Shown piece after piece: positions 35,694 to 49,000 of a stretch of DNA of 64,000 bases. A program made the translations under genes and the position numbers. The DNA is from Meconema thalassinum (Eukaryota > Arthropoda > Insecta > Orthoptera > Tettigoniidae): positions 150,401,099-150,465,098 of the forward strand of contig OX336389.2 of assembly GCA_946902985.2 (NCBI GenBank), read 5' to 3'. The first letter of the stretch is position 1. Each line of letters opens with the position of its first letter. Under the pieces are notes generated by a model that saw only the letters and a list, made by a program, of their open reading frames with translations, was not told the origin of the DNA and did no database searches.

Positions 35694-38600
35694 ATGCATT
35701 GCCACACCAAACCTAATTACCATTAATGAAATTTACGAAGTAACTGATGAGGATTTATTAGAAGAGAGGGGAATCGTCAAAGAGGAAAGACCATGTGCCT
35801 TACCTATTATTTCTGTACTGATAGATGGCCAACAGTACAAAGCTCTTATGGATACCGGCGCAATTATTTCTATCATTTCCGATGAATGCTATCAAAGTCT
35901 GTTAAAAGGAGAAAACATGACAGTTTTACCTGTTTCTACCGTCAAAGTGAGAGGAATTTTCCAAGACAAGGCAGTGAAATGCAAGATCCAAGTGTTGTTG
36001 AACTTTGAAATTAATGGAAGGAATTATGAACAGATCTTTATTGTGGCGAACAAGATCCATTTCGATATTGTGCTAGGAATCGATTTTATATCGAAAGTTG
36101 GAGCCATTATTGATATGAAGAATAGGATTATTAGCTTTAATGATGGGTACATGATCACAGAAGAGATCGAAGAACAGGACGGGAAAAACAGTCTGGAGAT
36201 AGACCTTAGGGAAGAGATTTTAAATACCATTATCAATGAAGTGGAGATTCTAACAGAAATACCCAGTAGAAAAACTGAAGGATTTGAAGAAATTCATGGG
36301 GAATTTGAGGATTTGATAAAGGAATTCCAAGATATTTTTGATGAAAAGCCTGGATTGATTAAAGACTATAAGTATAAAATAAGGCTGACCGATGAAACCC
36401 CTTACCAAAAGAGAATATACCCCATACCTGAGAAATACTACCAAGAAGTACGAGGGGTTGATCAGAAAAATGGAGGTAGACGGGATTATTAAAAAACAGG
36501 CGTCGTCTTACATAAACCCCATCACTGTAGTCAAGAAAAGTAATGGTCAGATACGTCTTTGTCTCGATGCTCGGACCATCAACTTAAAGATTCTTCCAGA
36601 AAATGACCGACCACCTAAGATTAGAGATCTGCTTAGAAAGTTCAAAGGGAGAGCATGTTTCAGTGTTCTTGACTTGACATCTTCGTTTTACCAAGTTCAA
36701 CTGGAAGAAGAAAGTATGCAGTACACTGGATTCTTATTTGACCAGACGTCATGGGTCTTCGTGAGAATGCCTTTTGGAATGGTCAACAGTGGACCAGCAC
36801 TTATTCGAGCACTTGATAGTAAGCTCACTGACGAAGTAAAGGAAAATGTAATCTGCTACATTGACGATTTAATTCTATCTTCACCCAACGCCGCAGAACA
36901 TTTAGTGCATTTGAGAAAGTTGTTTGAAAATTTAAGGGAGGCCAATATCAAGGTCAATTTTGGAAAATGTCAATTCTTGATGAAGGAGATCAACTACTTG
37001 GGGCATACTATTGATAAGGATGGATATCATCCAAACATGCAGAAAGTAGAGGCGATCACAAGGTTCCCAAAGCCAACTAAGGTGAAACAAGTCAGAGAAT
37101 TTGTAGGCGCATGCCAATTCATCAGCAGCCACTGTCCGAGATACTCTGAAATTATGGCTCCTCTGTATGACTTACTCAAGAAGAATAATAGATGGAAATG
37201 GAGTACCGCAGCAGACGACGCTTTTGAGAAAGCAAAGGAGATGCTCAGAAACAACGTTAAACTGGAGTACCCAGACTTTGAGAAGGTGTTCTATATTGAG
37301 TCTGATGCATCAAGAATAGGCATTAGTGCAGTCTTATACCAAAAAGACGAGGCAGGCAACAAGCACTACATTGCGTTCACTAGTCGGAAGTTAAAGAAAC
37401 ACGAGGAAAACTACTTTACGACCGAACTAGAAGCGTTAGCTTTTGTAACAGCTTTGCAAGCGTGGAAAGAAATGCTGCTGGGACACAAGGTTATCATTAT
37501 TACAGATCACAAAGCACTTCAGTTTATGCTGCAAACTGACATGTCTAGTGATAGATTGACACGTTGGGCTTTGTTCACCCAACAGTTTAACGCCACTATC
37601 GTCCATCAGCCTGGGAAAGACAACTTACTGGCTGATGCTTTATCACGTAACCCAATCAAAAATGTGCAGATACACCATGTACAATTGGAGCAGCAAGATC
37701 AAGAGACCGTTAGGAGGTTAGCCCGAATCGGTGTGTCACAGAAGAGACACGCTCCAATTAGGAAAATGTACAGGTTCCTTAAGGGTTACATGGACAATAC
37801 TGATGTTGACTATGCAGCTACACAGAGAGATTCACGACACTTTGTCTTGAGTGGAGACATTGTATGTAAGTATGCTGACTCTGCGCATACAAAGCTCCGA
37901 ATAGTCGTGCCACCTAAACTTGTTGTCAATTTAGTGTGGGTAGCTCATCACGCAACTGGACATGCAGGTCTGGATAAAACTCTTGATACTCTTAAAGAGA
38001 GGTTTATTTGGACTAACATGCGCTCCAGCATTGCTAATGTCATTCGTTCATGTGATAAATGTCAAAGTATGCTTCCGCTCTATTAAAAGGAAAACCTAAG
38101 GCTATGATCCCCTCTAAACCAAATGAACTCATGGCGACGGACATATTTGGCCCCTGTCCGAAGGGATACCAGGGTAATCAGTTCCTGTTGGTTACCGTGG
38201 ATGTCTTCTCGAAATTTGTAACAATGAGTCCCATGCAAAAAGCTAACACGAGGAACGTTGTAAGCAGACTGGAACATGCTGTATTTCCAAAAGCTGGTAA
38301 ACCAGAATATCTACTATCGGATCATGGAGCTCAGTTTACATCCTTAGAATTTACTGCAGATATGGAAAGGCTTGGTATTAAGCACATATTTTCAAGCGTG
38401 CGCTATCCGGAATCGAATTCTTCAGAAAGATATATGGCTGAATTTTCGAAATTTTGTCGAATTTTCTGTCCGAATGATCATTCTGGTTGGATGAGATTTG
38501 TAACCCTTATTGAGGAATGTCTAAATTCTACAGTGCAGGAGAGCACAGGAGAAGTGCCAATGAGACTTCATCTAGGAAGAAACCCAGAAAGGCCGTGGGA

Positions 38601-38952
38601 CAATCTTTTCAACCACGTTCCTAGAGATCCCGACCTAGGAAGGCAGCAGAGAATAGACAGAGCGAAAGAACAACTCCAGAAAGCAGCACAAAAACGACTG
38701 AAAAGAGTAGCTGGAAAACGTTTTGGTGCTCCCTTAGAAATTGGAAATCTGGTATTACTACGCAGACCTGTCAAGGCGGATGTAAGTAAGAAAATCTATC
38801 CCAAGTTTGGAATAGTGTTTATGGGTCCGTTCAGAATTACGAATGCTTATGGAAACAACTGTTATGAACTCTACGATGATGAGAATAATGTCGTATATGG
38901 CAAGTTCAATGCTGGAAACTTGAAGAAATATCATACAAGAGTAAGCCAATAA
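35638..38952 (+). pseudogene. pol: Pol, copy 2: PR, RT, RNase H, integrase (two frameshifts)
   Basis: Three open parts: 35638-36492 (protease, LMDTGA), 36392-38086 (RT with YIDD, RNase H with ESDAS, HHCC finger) and 38059-38952 (integrase core and tail). The first break is private: copy 1 has CGAGGGTTG and this copy CGAGGGGTTG at about 36452-36460, one extra G in a G-run. The second break, before the integrase core, is shared with copy 1. Amino-acid differences from copy 1 are few (for example AWKEM for AWKKM). No env ORF follows. Confidence 0.9.
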
Positions 38953-39045
38953 TAATTCAATTTCGTGTTTAAGTGAATTCAGATACTTATAACACAGAGT
39001 TTAAAAACAATTTGCAACTGTTTTTAAAACGTGGTGAAGGGAGAA

Positions 39046-42000
39046 TGCCCCCGTAAATTGAATTATAGTGAGACCACGGTGGCTGTATTGGCAAATATGA
39101 ATAAAGTTATGGCTGTCATAGTTGTGACGTGGATATTCATGACGTAGGCACGGATGACGAAGACTTTATGCAAGTGGGCTGGTTGAACTGAGATTCTTGG
39201 TGACGTCATGATTTTGTTCGAGAAAGATCTGAGATTTACGACGCAGTCGCAAGGAAACGTGGAATTGTGCTGAGGAAGAAGTTACGCTATTGGAGGAGAG
39301 ACTCGAATCAATGAATGATAGTTTGGAGGGAGACGGAGATTACTGAAACTACCATATTTAATTACTTTTGGAATGCAGAATTGTGGAAATCTATTTTCAG
39401 TTATGGCATTGATTTGGAATTTTGAAGAAATTATTTTTGAGTTTTTGAAATTTGAAAATCCGTCAAGTATAGCCAAAGTTAGAACTTCCAGTAATGACGG
39501 AGAAACAAGCTATGGAAGGGATGGATACGCCCCTTAAGAAGTTGATAAAAGGCCTTGCACAGCAGAGAGAAGCTCTGATATCTCATTTTCTCGTGTCTTA
39601 TAGTGGGTTTTCTGATTATCATATTGTCAGACGTCGAGTGATTCAGTGAAGCAAGTCGTCTTTAGCGTGTGGTAAAGCCCACCGCATTGAACGAGCACGG
39701 AGCAGTGCAGCAGTTCCATTTTACGGTTTTTGAAACTAGGCGAAGTTGAAACGCACACATAAACGAGTCTACAAGATAATATATCAAGAGTTAGCGACTG
39801 CCTTTAAGCTAATTCTATTGTGCATTACAGTATTAAAGTGTGTAGTAAAGTTGAACATTTTCACGATTATAATTTGGAAGATATTGGCATTTTAAGACTG
39901 CAGACAAAAGTGATTTTCTCGCCACCTGAGAAGCACTTTTATAACACCACATTCTACGCTACGGCTGACACGTGTATTGCAACGGTGATACAGAATATTG
40001 CATTTGGTCATACAACGCTACATTCTACAATGCAACATTATAATCTGGCAGTACTTTCGACTATTATTTTAACGAAAGTGGAGATGGAAGACTAAATCTT
40101 TAATGCAATTGGGACATATATCAATGGAGTGAAATAGCAGCATGGAACTTCGCTAATCGTCTTTCTACAAAAGCGAGTATGTAGTGAACATCCAACTACA
40201 CTCATGCATCGTAGTCCAACGCTGAATTATATCAAATGGCAGTGGAAATATTTTCATACTCTACAATTATGAACATTTCTGCGGAAATAATTGCAATAAA
40301 CTTCATGGCGAATTGCTACCAGAACTTCAGGGAACTATCAAGAGAGGCCAGGGTAGACCCGGCTAACAAAGAAGAGTTTTGCCAGAAGGATGTCTATCGT
40401 CTACACGGAGCAGTGCAATTTCCGGAGGAGGAAGCAGTTCTATTCTCCGAGGGCGCTGGTTCCAGGTTCGAGGTCGGAGCACATCTTTACGTTGGTGAAA
40501 TGGAACTAACAGCAGTCTTCTTTGGAAGATTTTCCTCTAGAACTTCAATCAACAGATAAGGTAGTCGTGAACGTTTCTTGTTTTATTTGAGCCATTTAGC
40601 GATATCTGAGCAACCATTTTTCCCGTATTTTCTGTCCCATATATTTTGCCCCATATTCTTGCTTGATATTTCTGTACTCCGTACACTTTGATGATTTATG
40701 CCTTTTTCGACGATTTTTTTTGAGACATTGTTATGTCATTGGCATATTTAAATAATTTTGGATCAGTTGAGACTGATATTATATATTATTTCAGTAATTT
40801 GCATATTTTTGTAGTCACGATTTGACTGTAAAGTTAACGATTTTCTATGGCAAATTTGAATTCAGACAGCGTGTCATTTTATTAAAGTAATTCTATTCAG
40901 TAAATTACTTTGACCAATTTTCTGTCATCCTCAAGAAAGAAGAATAATTAAAAGATTTTAGAGCGTTAAAATCTATTACTGTATCGACGATCTTGGAAAT
41001 ACTAGTCGTTTTATGAACATGATTGCAACATTGACATTTATCGTCAGTTCTGAAATACCATTGCATTATAGACAATTTTATGAAATATAAACTTTGATTA
41101 CGATTTATTGAATACACTATAGTAATGAACATTTGATAGGAGTTTTTCTCAATTCTAGATTGGAACAATAATGTTTGCATTCCACAGTCTAATTGGATTC
41201 TATTCGATTATTTATGCAGTTTAGATGAACTTTGATTGAAGATAGTATTTTTATACTGCGATACTTTGAAGATATTAATCTCAATTTTGATAGACCAGGG
41301 AGGCGTGTCTAATCGTATTTGCTATTAAATTTATTTGTGATTGGCAAATTTTTACTTCATATCGATTCATGAATGAAACCCACGAAGGTTAAATATAACA
41401 ACAGTTTTGATACAATTAATGAATATAAGAATTTTTAAAGTGGAACTATGGATGTATAATCGTTAGTTCAGTGGACGTGTAAAAGTCGCTGATGAATAAT
41501 GCCCTTGAATAAGTGAAGGAGATTCCCACAGTAATATTAATGAAGTTGAATTTATAAGTGGAGGTTTTTGTATGTATTGTGGAAGATTTTGATGCCATAT
41601 ATATGGAGATATATGATGAGTTCTGGGCCTATTTTGTGCAATTTTGTGCGTTTTGAGCGAGGTATTTTTCCGCTGAGTATATTGTCCAGGTCCTTTGAAA
41701 ATTAATGATGTGAAGTTGCTGTTAAAATTAACAAGAGTGTTTAAATAATTTGAGATAACGATTTTGAATGGAGGTTACCGTCACAAATAATAATAATAAT
41801 TATTAAACCTTATTAAACCTGAATGTATAATTTAAATATAACTAACCTTCATTGGTCGATTATATCAACACGATTTAAGTAATTATCAACCGGATAGACG
41901 TGTGGTTTAATGTATTTCTAAAATAAATAATATAAATATTGTAAATAATTATGTAAATATCTTTAATAATAATTTGATATGAAAGGGATTAATAGAGGCT

Positions 42001-42975
42001 TGTATAAATTTTTCAATTGTCGTTTGACAATGTTATAAACAATTTATAATTGTTATAAATAATTAATGAACAATTTGTTATAAACAATTTAAAATGTTAT
42101 TATACTCTAAACAACGCTAGTTAAACAATTGGATTAACAATTAAACAAGGTTTGGGATTATTAGAGTAATCCAGTAATATTTGATTGGAGCATTTAAAAG
42201 ATTTGCGTGATAATATTTGAGTTGAGTTGAGGACATTTAAAGTGTTTTGAAAAGGAGCTAGGCTCTGAGGTAACTAGCATATGCTAACGTTGGCTGGACA
42301 GGTGGGTCCATTTGACGATGCGAGCATGCAACATGGTGTAGGGTGTATCGCAGCTGGCCATACAACTGTATGACAGAGGCCAAGGTCACCTACATAGCAG
42401 CCTTGCAGTTATAAATAAAATGTGATGTTTATGAAAAAGGAAAACAATTGCTACATGTCTCGTCCCAACTCCCTTATCCATCCCAAGTGTATTATTATTA
42501 TTATTACATTCTTTTGAGCTAGAAAGCTGAAATTGTGTATGCAAAGTCTACAAGTCCTACAGGAGGACATGATTATATTGACAATGGCTTCTGATCGCCA
42601 CGTTTATTTTGTTGTTCAATTTTTGTTATATTATTCCTTTATGTGAAATAAATCATTGTACAGTTTAAAGTTTCTTGTTTCCGTTTTGGTTCATTTTAAA
42701 TATCATGGTGGAGGTTATTGTGAGGGCATACTTTAAGTGATCCAGTTGGCAACCCAGACCCGAGATTAATTTGAATAGGTAAGTAAAGGTAAGTATGAAC
42801 CCCCGTATATATTGGTGTGTTCCACAATATTTTCTTGTTAACTACTGTGCTCTAATCTCGATAGTATCTGTCAGTGCCATTTTCATTGATGTAGCTGTGC
42901 CGGTGCGATTGATTATTGGCAATCCGATTGAGGGGGCGGATATCTGACAGCCTACTATCCGGGTTAACGGGGACA
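39046..42975 (+). repeat. LTR 3 (3' LTR), 3930 bp
   Basis: Runs from TGCCCCCG to GGGGACA and is followed by the target duplication GTAC (42976-42979) and then the first codons of the right-arm IAP on -. It carries the same 16-bp segment as LTR 2 near 41321. It also has private changes, such as one unit fewer in an AATAAT run near 41787 and one more ATT unit near 42492. Confidence 0.9.
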
Positions 42976-42988
42976 GTACTGAAGCCAT
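42976..42988 (-). pseudogene. IAP right-arm copy, first codons
   Basis: ATGGCTTCAGTAC on - is the start of the IAP reading frame, cut by the LTR array at the GTAC target. The rest of the gene resumes at 18196. The two other copies show the uninterrupted site (TTAGTACCAAATAC at 11010-11023 and at 62192). Confidence 0.85.
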
Positions 42989-43069
42989 GTGTATAAAACG
43001 TTTTTATTGCAAGTTATTAACGTTGCCCAAGAGCACAAAGTACTTTAAAGCATAATGTATGCTTTTTTT

Positions 43070-43897
43070 TCACTGTCTATTCACTACGTTAATGGCGCAT
43101 GACCACACCTAAAAACAAACAAAATAACCCATCACTCAATCAATCAATCAATACTTGTAAATAAAACTTTAACGTTAATTGACATTAAATGAAAAACACC
43201 ATACAAATTATAATAAACTGTATGTCGACACTAACAGTAACTTATGTACTTATTTTCTTTTTATAAAGCTGCAGTCATTTACATTCCCCTTTAACCAATA
43301 CGTAAACAAAAATGAATGTCATGTCATTTTGTTCATATTATCATGTTCAAACCTGTGGATATTCGTTGAGTCCATAGGGAACGACATGTCAGTTGAATTA
43401 AAATTTTTGTTTAAAAAAAAATCCAATATGGCCTTGTACTTTCCCGGTAAACAACCAATATGGTCTTGTAACGGTTGCCAATAAATAGTCATTAATCAAG
43501 AAAGCAATCATCGTCCCAGTCATGTACAGGTACTGAATATTTTTTTTTGTCTATGGTTTTTCATTAGTGGTAAAATAGAATAGCATTTTTAAGATGGACT
43601 TACCTGAGTTTTCAATAGTTCCCTGCCTGGAAACAATGGTTGCACTCTACTGCGTCTCGGGTTTTCAGTGACTGCTACGGCGGTAAAGCTTTTCTTTCCA
43701 AGTTTCTAAAAATAAATAAATAAATAAAATAAACAGCTATAAATACCTAAATTCAGGATAATAAATGCATTTCATTATTAAAATAACAAACAAAAATGAA
43801 ACAAGTTAGTTTAAAAAAATCTCACCTTGACTTGTACTGGCTTGTTGCTGTTTTCTTCTAGTGAGCTCAAAAGTGGAATGGTCTCTCTCTCAGACAT
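43070..43897 (-). CDS. Three-exon small ORF upstream of IAP, 70 aa (right arm)
   Basis: Exons on -: 43897-43826, 43705-43604 and 43108-43070 (24, 34 and 12 codons plus TGA), all phase 0. Donors are GTGAG and GTAAG, acceptors TTTCTAG-like and TTTTTAG. The reading frame is open through the splice junctions, as in the left arm, with only scattered substitutions. The stop precedes the IAP start by 81 nt. An imperfect TCAATCAA microsatellite lies in its second intron (43128-43154). The product has no domain I recognise. Its survival in two arms where IAP is dead could be chance, since the exons are short. Confidence 0.55.
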
Positions 43898-45065
43898 GAC
43901 AGCTATATCGGTTATCTGCAAACAAATAAATGCAAAAAATCATTAATTACGTTATCAATAACTACAAATTTAAGGTTCATTAGCATGATATCATTAAAAT
44001 AATCATTAATATGTACTTACCAAAAAAAGCAAAAGGATTTTATTCCAATGTTCAGTTCAGGGCTCTACTCTATACATCTGTTTGCTAAAACGACAAGTGC
44101 AACACTAACGCAATCTTTATCAGTCTGCTTAGCAACAGAGAGAGTTGCATTTTCACAGCGTTTTGTCCTTGAAAGGTTCTCTGTCTCTCTCTCTCACACA
44201 CATGTTCCCACGCCTCGCCACATTCCTCAAGCGCGATAAAATTCGCGTACCTTACACTAGTTTCTTGTTTTTAATAAGGAACGTAAATGGCTGCCTCTTA
44301 TACATCGGTAGTACGACTGCATAAGGACCAACATGGCGGTCTCTGCTTAAACGTCACACCTGCTAGCCACCAACCATGTAGCCTAACACTGCACTTCCTG
44401 CTCACGTAGACATTTCTCTCTTATCAGCAGTTGCTCTCACCAAACCAGCAAGGCCTCTGGCTAGGTACAGTATTCAGTGTCCAGCAAGCAACGCGGTTCT
44501 GTAGCATTTAAAACGTGTGTGTGTCCAACATTTTTATTATTATTAAAATTCTTAAACATTTTACTGTAATAATCATTAGCAAGTGGCCATCCTCAATACA
44601 TGTACTCATTAATCATACGCTTTCACCATGTCCAATGATTAGTTTATAAAATCTCAGGGCAATGACCTTACCGTTTCAGCTCTTAGGGTTCATGCACATC
44701 ACTTGGTCAACCAAATGTTATACGTTTTCATATCCTACAACTGTCCGCTGGCCTATGAGCATGCATGAATGCCACAGAGCCGTGACACTACATCGAATAG
44801 CACGTTATAACTCCCCTTTAGGGGTAAAAAAAATTCTAGCACGCTTCACGCGTTTTGGAATATTAGCCTCCATCCGTCAATGGAAATATCGCAAAAACCA
44901 ACCGTCATAAGCCGCCCGCCGTCCAGCCAAAATAGCGATTCATTTCTTCCGGGCACGGTCACCGTGGTTGGCAACAGGCTCGTTAAAACACATAACAGCG
45001 GTACTGTCTCTCTCAATGACCACTCTTAATTACAATTTGAACAGGTAAAAAAAAATTTTTCAATA
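43898..45065 (-). promoter_or_regulatory. 5' region of right-arm small-ORF/IAP unit
   Basis: Inverted counterpart of 9000-10166. It keeps the GTAAGTACATATTAAT donor (about 44005-44020 on -) and the stretch up to the satellite side. No coding frame is shared with the left arm. It ends at the TA where the DNA transposon at 45068 inserted. Confidence 0.5.
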
Positions 45066-45399
45066 TACAGGGTGTATCTTAATTATACCGAAAAAAAATC
45101 AGGGACTCTCTGCGTGTTATGTAAAAGATGATGCCGCAATCGGATTGGCGGAGACAATTTTTCCCTTCGATAAAATGAGGTTACTTTGTTACTTCCGGGC
45201 GCGCAATTCAAATTGAAGGGGTCGCCGTATTTGCTGAGTAAGAGTGCAAGCCGAAACGAACGAGGAAACTTGCGCATTCCCGCCAGCATATCTCTGTCTC
45301 CTATCACACTCCCTACCCTTGCTTGAAGCACAGCAGTACCAGCGGCTTGCCCTCTGGCACTGCCATCGTATGCACATCATGCAGCGACTCTTAACAATT

Positions 45400-46051
45400 G
45401 ATCAGCTGATCAGTAGGGGGTAGAGATGGCGACCATTTTGCTTTGTGCTGTGTTGTTTGTATCTTTTATGAATGGGTATCCGCGTGAAAAGTGATACTTG
45501 AGAACGCTTCTACTTACGTCATCTAAAACGAGAATTATTTATTTTCTCAAACAAATTTTCATTTTGTAGGTAGGTTTTTGTATCTACGCAAATTTTGCGT
45601 TGCATGTTTGTCATCACACAGAAGGTTATGTTTTAGTTAGGACCTCTATATCACTTATTATTTCGACTCATGCAAGGTTATTTGGATGGTAATAAAATGT
45701 TGTTAGTTCATGAAACCTCCTTCCCAGGTCGCAGGTATGTCAAAAGTTTGTTTGTGGCAACTACCGGTATTATGAAAGAAATGATAATGTGGCTTGCTTC
45801 TCCTTCCCCACCACGTCAACTTAAGAAAGCAATGCATACACAAAATTCCTAGAAATTATTTGTACATTACGGGGAATACAAGAGTGTGTGTTAACATTTT
45901 CCTGAAAGTAAGATACCATTCTTCGGGAGAGAAGAGCTAATCGCCTTGATGGTAGGTTGTTAGTTAATATGGTTTCAATTATTGTAAGAAGTTCCCAAAC
46001 TTCAGCCTATGCTAGGACTGGAAACATTTCTAATATGATAATCCTGAGGTT
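45400..46051. other. Interior of the DNA transposon, left part
   Basis: No gene recognised. A 60-codon open frame at 45670-45852 (+) has no motif. The segment ends at the LINE target duplication (46052-46065). Confidence 0.4.
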
Positions 46052-46065
46052 AAGTTACTTACCGT

Positions 46066-49000
46066 CTCCCACAAATCCAACCCCTCGTCCTCGTCGTGCG
46101 AGATGGGCAACGTAATGAAGTAGGGGATTGCCTGTAGAGGTGTAGTACAGTGGGGACTTAGTGTGCCTCAAGACCGCTACGGTAGCTGTGAAGGTCCTAC
46201 AGGATCCCTGAAGAAATTACGGCTAACGGGGCTCTGGTGAAACAACTGCTGCCTTGTAGTTTGGAGTTGGTTCTTCAAAGGCTAAGGGAAGAAACCCTGA
46301 CAGAAAATCAGCCTGGTGCCTCAGGCCTAAGGTGGCAGTCCCTCCAAGGCACTCGGAGGCAGTGGGTTAATCACTCGCTCCTCTTAAATAAACTGATTAC
46401 TGAAACTGAAGCGAAATTACAAAACCGGACGGATAACCTGATGACGACTTTTGGCATGAAGAGGACTACGAAAATCGGTTTCTGGAATGTGAGGACCTTG
46501 ATGGAGAAAACCAGACTGAAACAAGTGACACGGGAGATGAAGAACTATGGGCTGGATATCCTAGGATTGAGTGAGGTGAGGTGGCCAGGATTTGGTGAAA
46601 TACAGACAACAGATGGAATTACATTTCTCTATTCTGGGGGCGATGAGGAAGAACACAGGGATGGGGTGGGGTTGCTGCTCAACAGAAATGCAAAGAGGAG
46701 CCTTTTGGAGTGGAAGCCAATTTCTAGCAGGCTCATGTTTGCTAGGTTCAAGACAAAGATCAGGAATGTGATCATCATCCAATGCTATGCGCCTACAGAA
46801 CAATCGGAGCCAGAGAAGAAGGAAGAATTCTACCAAATGCTGCAAGATGCCACAAGACAAACAAGTAAGAAGGACATTCTCATTGTTATGGGAGACTTCA
46901 ACGCGAAGGTGGGATCAAACAATGAGGGGTTGGAGCAGATCATGGGTAAACATTGCCTTGGTGAGATGAATAACAATGGGGAGAAATTTACGGAATATTG
47001 CGCCAGTCAGGATTTGGTGATGGGTGGCACGGTGTTTCCTCATAGGCGGTGCCACAAGGTCACCTGGGTGTCTCCTGATCAAGTCACAGAAAATCAAATT
47101 GATCACATCGCGGTGAGCAGGAGGTTCAGAAGAAGCTTGGAAGATGTTAGGAACAAGAGAGGAGCGGATGTTGGTAGTGACCATCATCTTGTGGTTGCCA
47201 ACTTCCGCATGAAGATCGTGGCAGTCCGCCGAAAGTTTATCACTCGGCACAACAAGTTTGATGTGGGCAAGCTTAAGAACCAGCAGAGATTGGACCAATT
47301 TAAACTGGAGCTCAGAAATAAATTCCAGGTGTTGGACTCCGAGACAGAGACGGATGTGGAGACTGTGTGGAGCGAGGTAAAGAATATCTTCGTGGAAACC
47401 AGTGAGATGCAGCTCGGGTACAAGAACTACCTGCGGAAAGAATGGATATCCGATCAGACCTGGGACAAGATAAATTATAGGAAGGAGATTAAGGCCAAGC
47501 TCAACACCTGCAAGACTAGGCAGCAGAAGGCTCTCACACAAGCAGAGTATTCAACAGCAAACAGGGAGGTAAAGAGGAGTGTGCGGAAGGATCATAGGAG
47601 GTGGATTGATGAGCAGGCGGTGAAAGCAGAAGAAGCGGCTAGAAGGGGGGACGTTAAGGAGCACTATGGCATCACAAAGATGCTTTCGAAGAAAGGTTTT
47701 AATAAATCTAGGCCTGTGAAGAGCAAGACGGACGAGATCCTCACGACGTGTGAACAGCAGCTGACTAGATGGAGAGAACACTTTGCGGAGGTTCTTAATA
47801 GATATAGAGGACCATAAAGTAAGCAGCGAGGAGAAGAGGAAGCAGAAAGTGACCCGGACATCAGCCTTGACTCCCCAACTCGGGGCGAAATACGGACAGC
47901 TTTGAAGCAGATGAAGTGCGGGAAGGCACCAGGTCTGGATAATATCCCAGCGGAAGTACCTTGAAAGCAGACCTGGATATCACGATCAATCTGCTGCACC
48001 CGCTGTTGGAGAAGATCTGGAAGGAGGAGAAAATACCAACCGACTGGAAGAAGGGGTTGATCGTCAAGTTACCGAAGAAAGGGGACACCACAAACTGTAA
48101 CAACTGGAGGGGAATCACCTTGCTGTCCATTCCAAGCAAAGTACTGGCGAGAGTCATCCTGAATCGTATAAAAGACTGCGTAGAAAAAAGGCTTCGGAAG
48201 GAACAGGCTGGATTTCGACAACATCGCAGCTGTGTGGATCTCATCAACTCCCTCCGAATCATCCTGGAGCAGAGTGTGGAGTGGCGGAATACCCTTTACC
48301 TCACATTTGTTGACATCGAGAAAGCTTTCGACTCCGTAAATCAAAGAATCATGTGGAAGACCCTCGAGGAATATAAAATTCCAACAAAGATCATCAGAAT
48401 CATGGAAGAGATGTACGAAGGGTATGAGTGCCAGGTTCTACACGAAGGCAAATTAACAGAAAAGATGAAGGTCAGTTCCGGAGTGAGACAGGGGTGTGTC
48501 CTTTCCCCCACTCTGTTCCTGTTGGTCCTGGATAGTGTGATGAAGAAGGTAATGGGAGGACGGAAGAGGGGTATTCAATGGGGTATAAATGACAGGCTTG
48601 AAGATCTGGATTTCGCGGACGACATTTGTCTTATGGCACAACGGTACCGAGACATAGAAGATAAGCTGGGGAGGTTGCGGAGAGAAGCAGAACGTGCAGG
48701 ACATGATCAACACCAACAAGACCAAAGAGATGAGGATAAATTCTGACGTCACGACTAGCTTGACGGTCAACGGAAATGAAATTGAGCGAATTGGGTCCTT
48801 CCTCTACCTTGGGAGTGTAGTCACAAATGATGGGGGAGCAGAGGAAGATGTTCGAAGCCGTATCAGGAAGGCAAATGGTGCCTTTGTCCAGCTCTACCCC
48901 ATCTGGAGAAATAGAAACATTTCCGGGAAGACCAAGCTTCGCCTTTTCAATAGCAACGTAAAGTCGATTCTTCTCTATGGCTGTGAAACATGGAAAGTCA

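Larger units (their letters stand above)
18197..42975 (+). mobile_element. Ty3/gypsy array: LTR-internal-LTR-internal-LTR
   Basis: Three LTRs of about 3.92 kb flank two internal regions of about 6.5 kb. The outer edges carry the 4-bp target duplication GTAC (18193-18196 and 42976-42979). The element starts TGCCCCCGTAA and ends TTACGGGGACA-like (TTAACGGGGACA), giving TG...CA ends with short terminal inverted repeats. The middle LTR is shared. This is expected after unequal recombination between LTRs of one insertion, or between two copies at one site. No env-like ORF lies between pol and the 3' LTR. Both internal regions carry the same gag and pol lesions, so this array is not autonomous. Confidence 0.9.

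Noticed and set aside
18197..42975. Purely an assembly duplication of one LTR element
   Set aside because: The three LTRs and two internal regions differ by private substitutions and small indels (for example the 16-bp segment missing from LTR 1 and the extra G in pol copy 2). Read depth would still be worth checking.
46237..47817. Host gene named craniofacial development protein 2-like
   Set aside because: This is the endonuclease half of a LINE. RT motifs, repeat tail and target duplication are all present.
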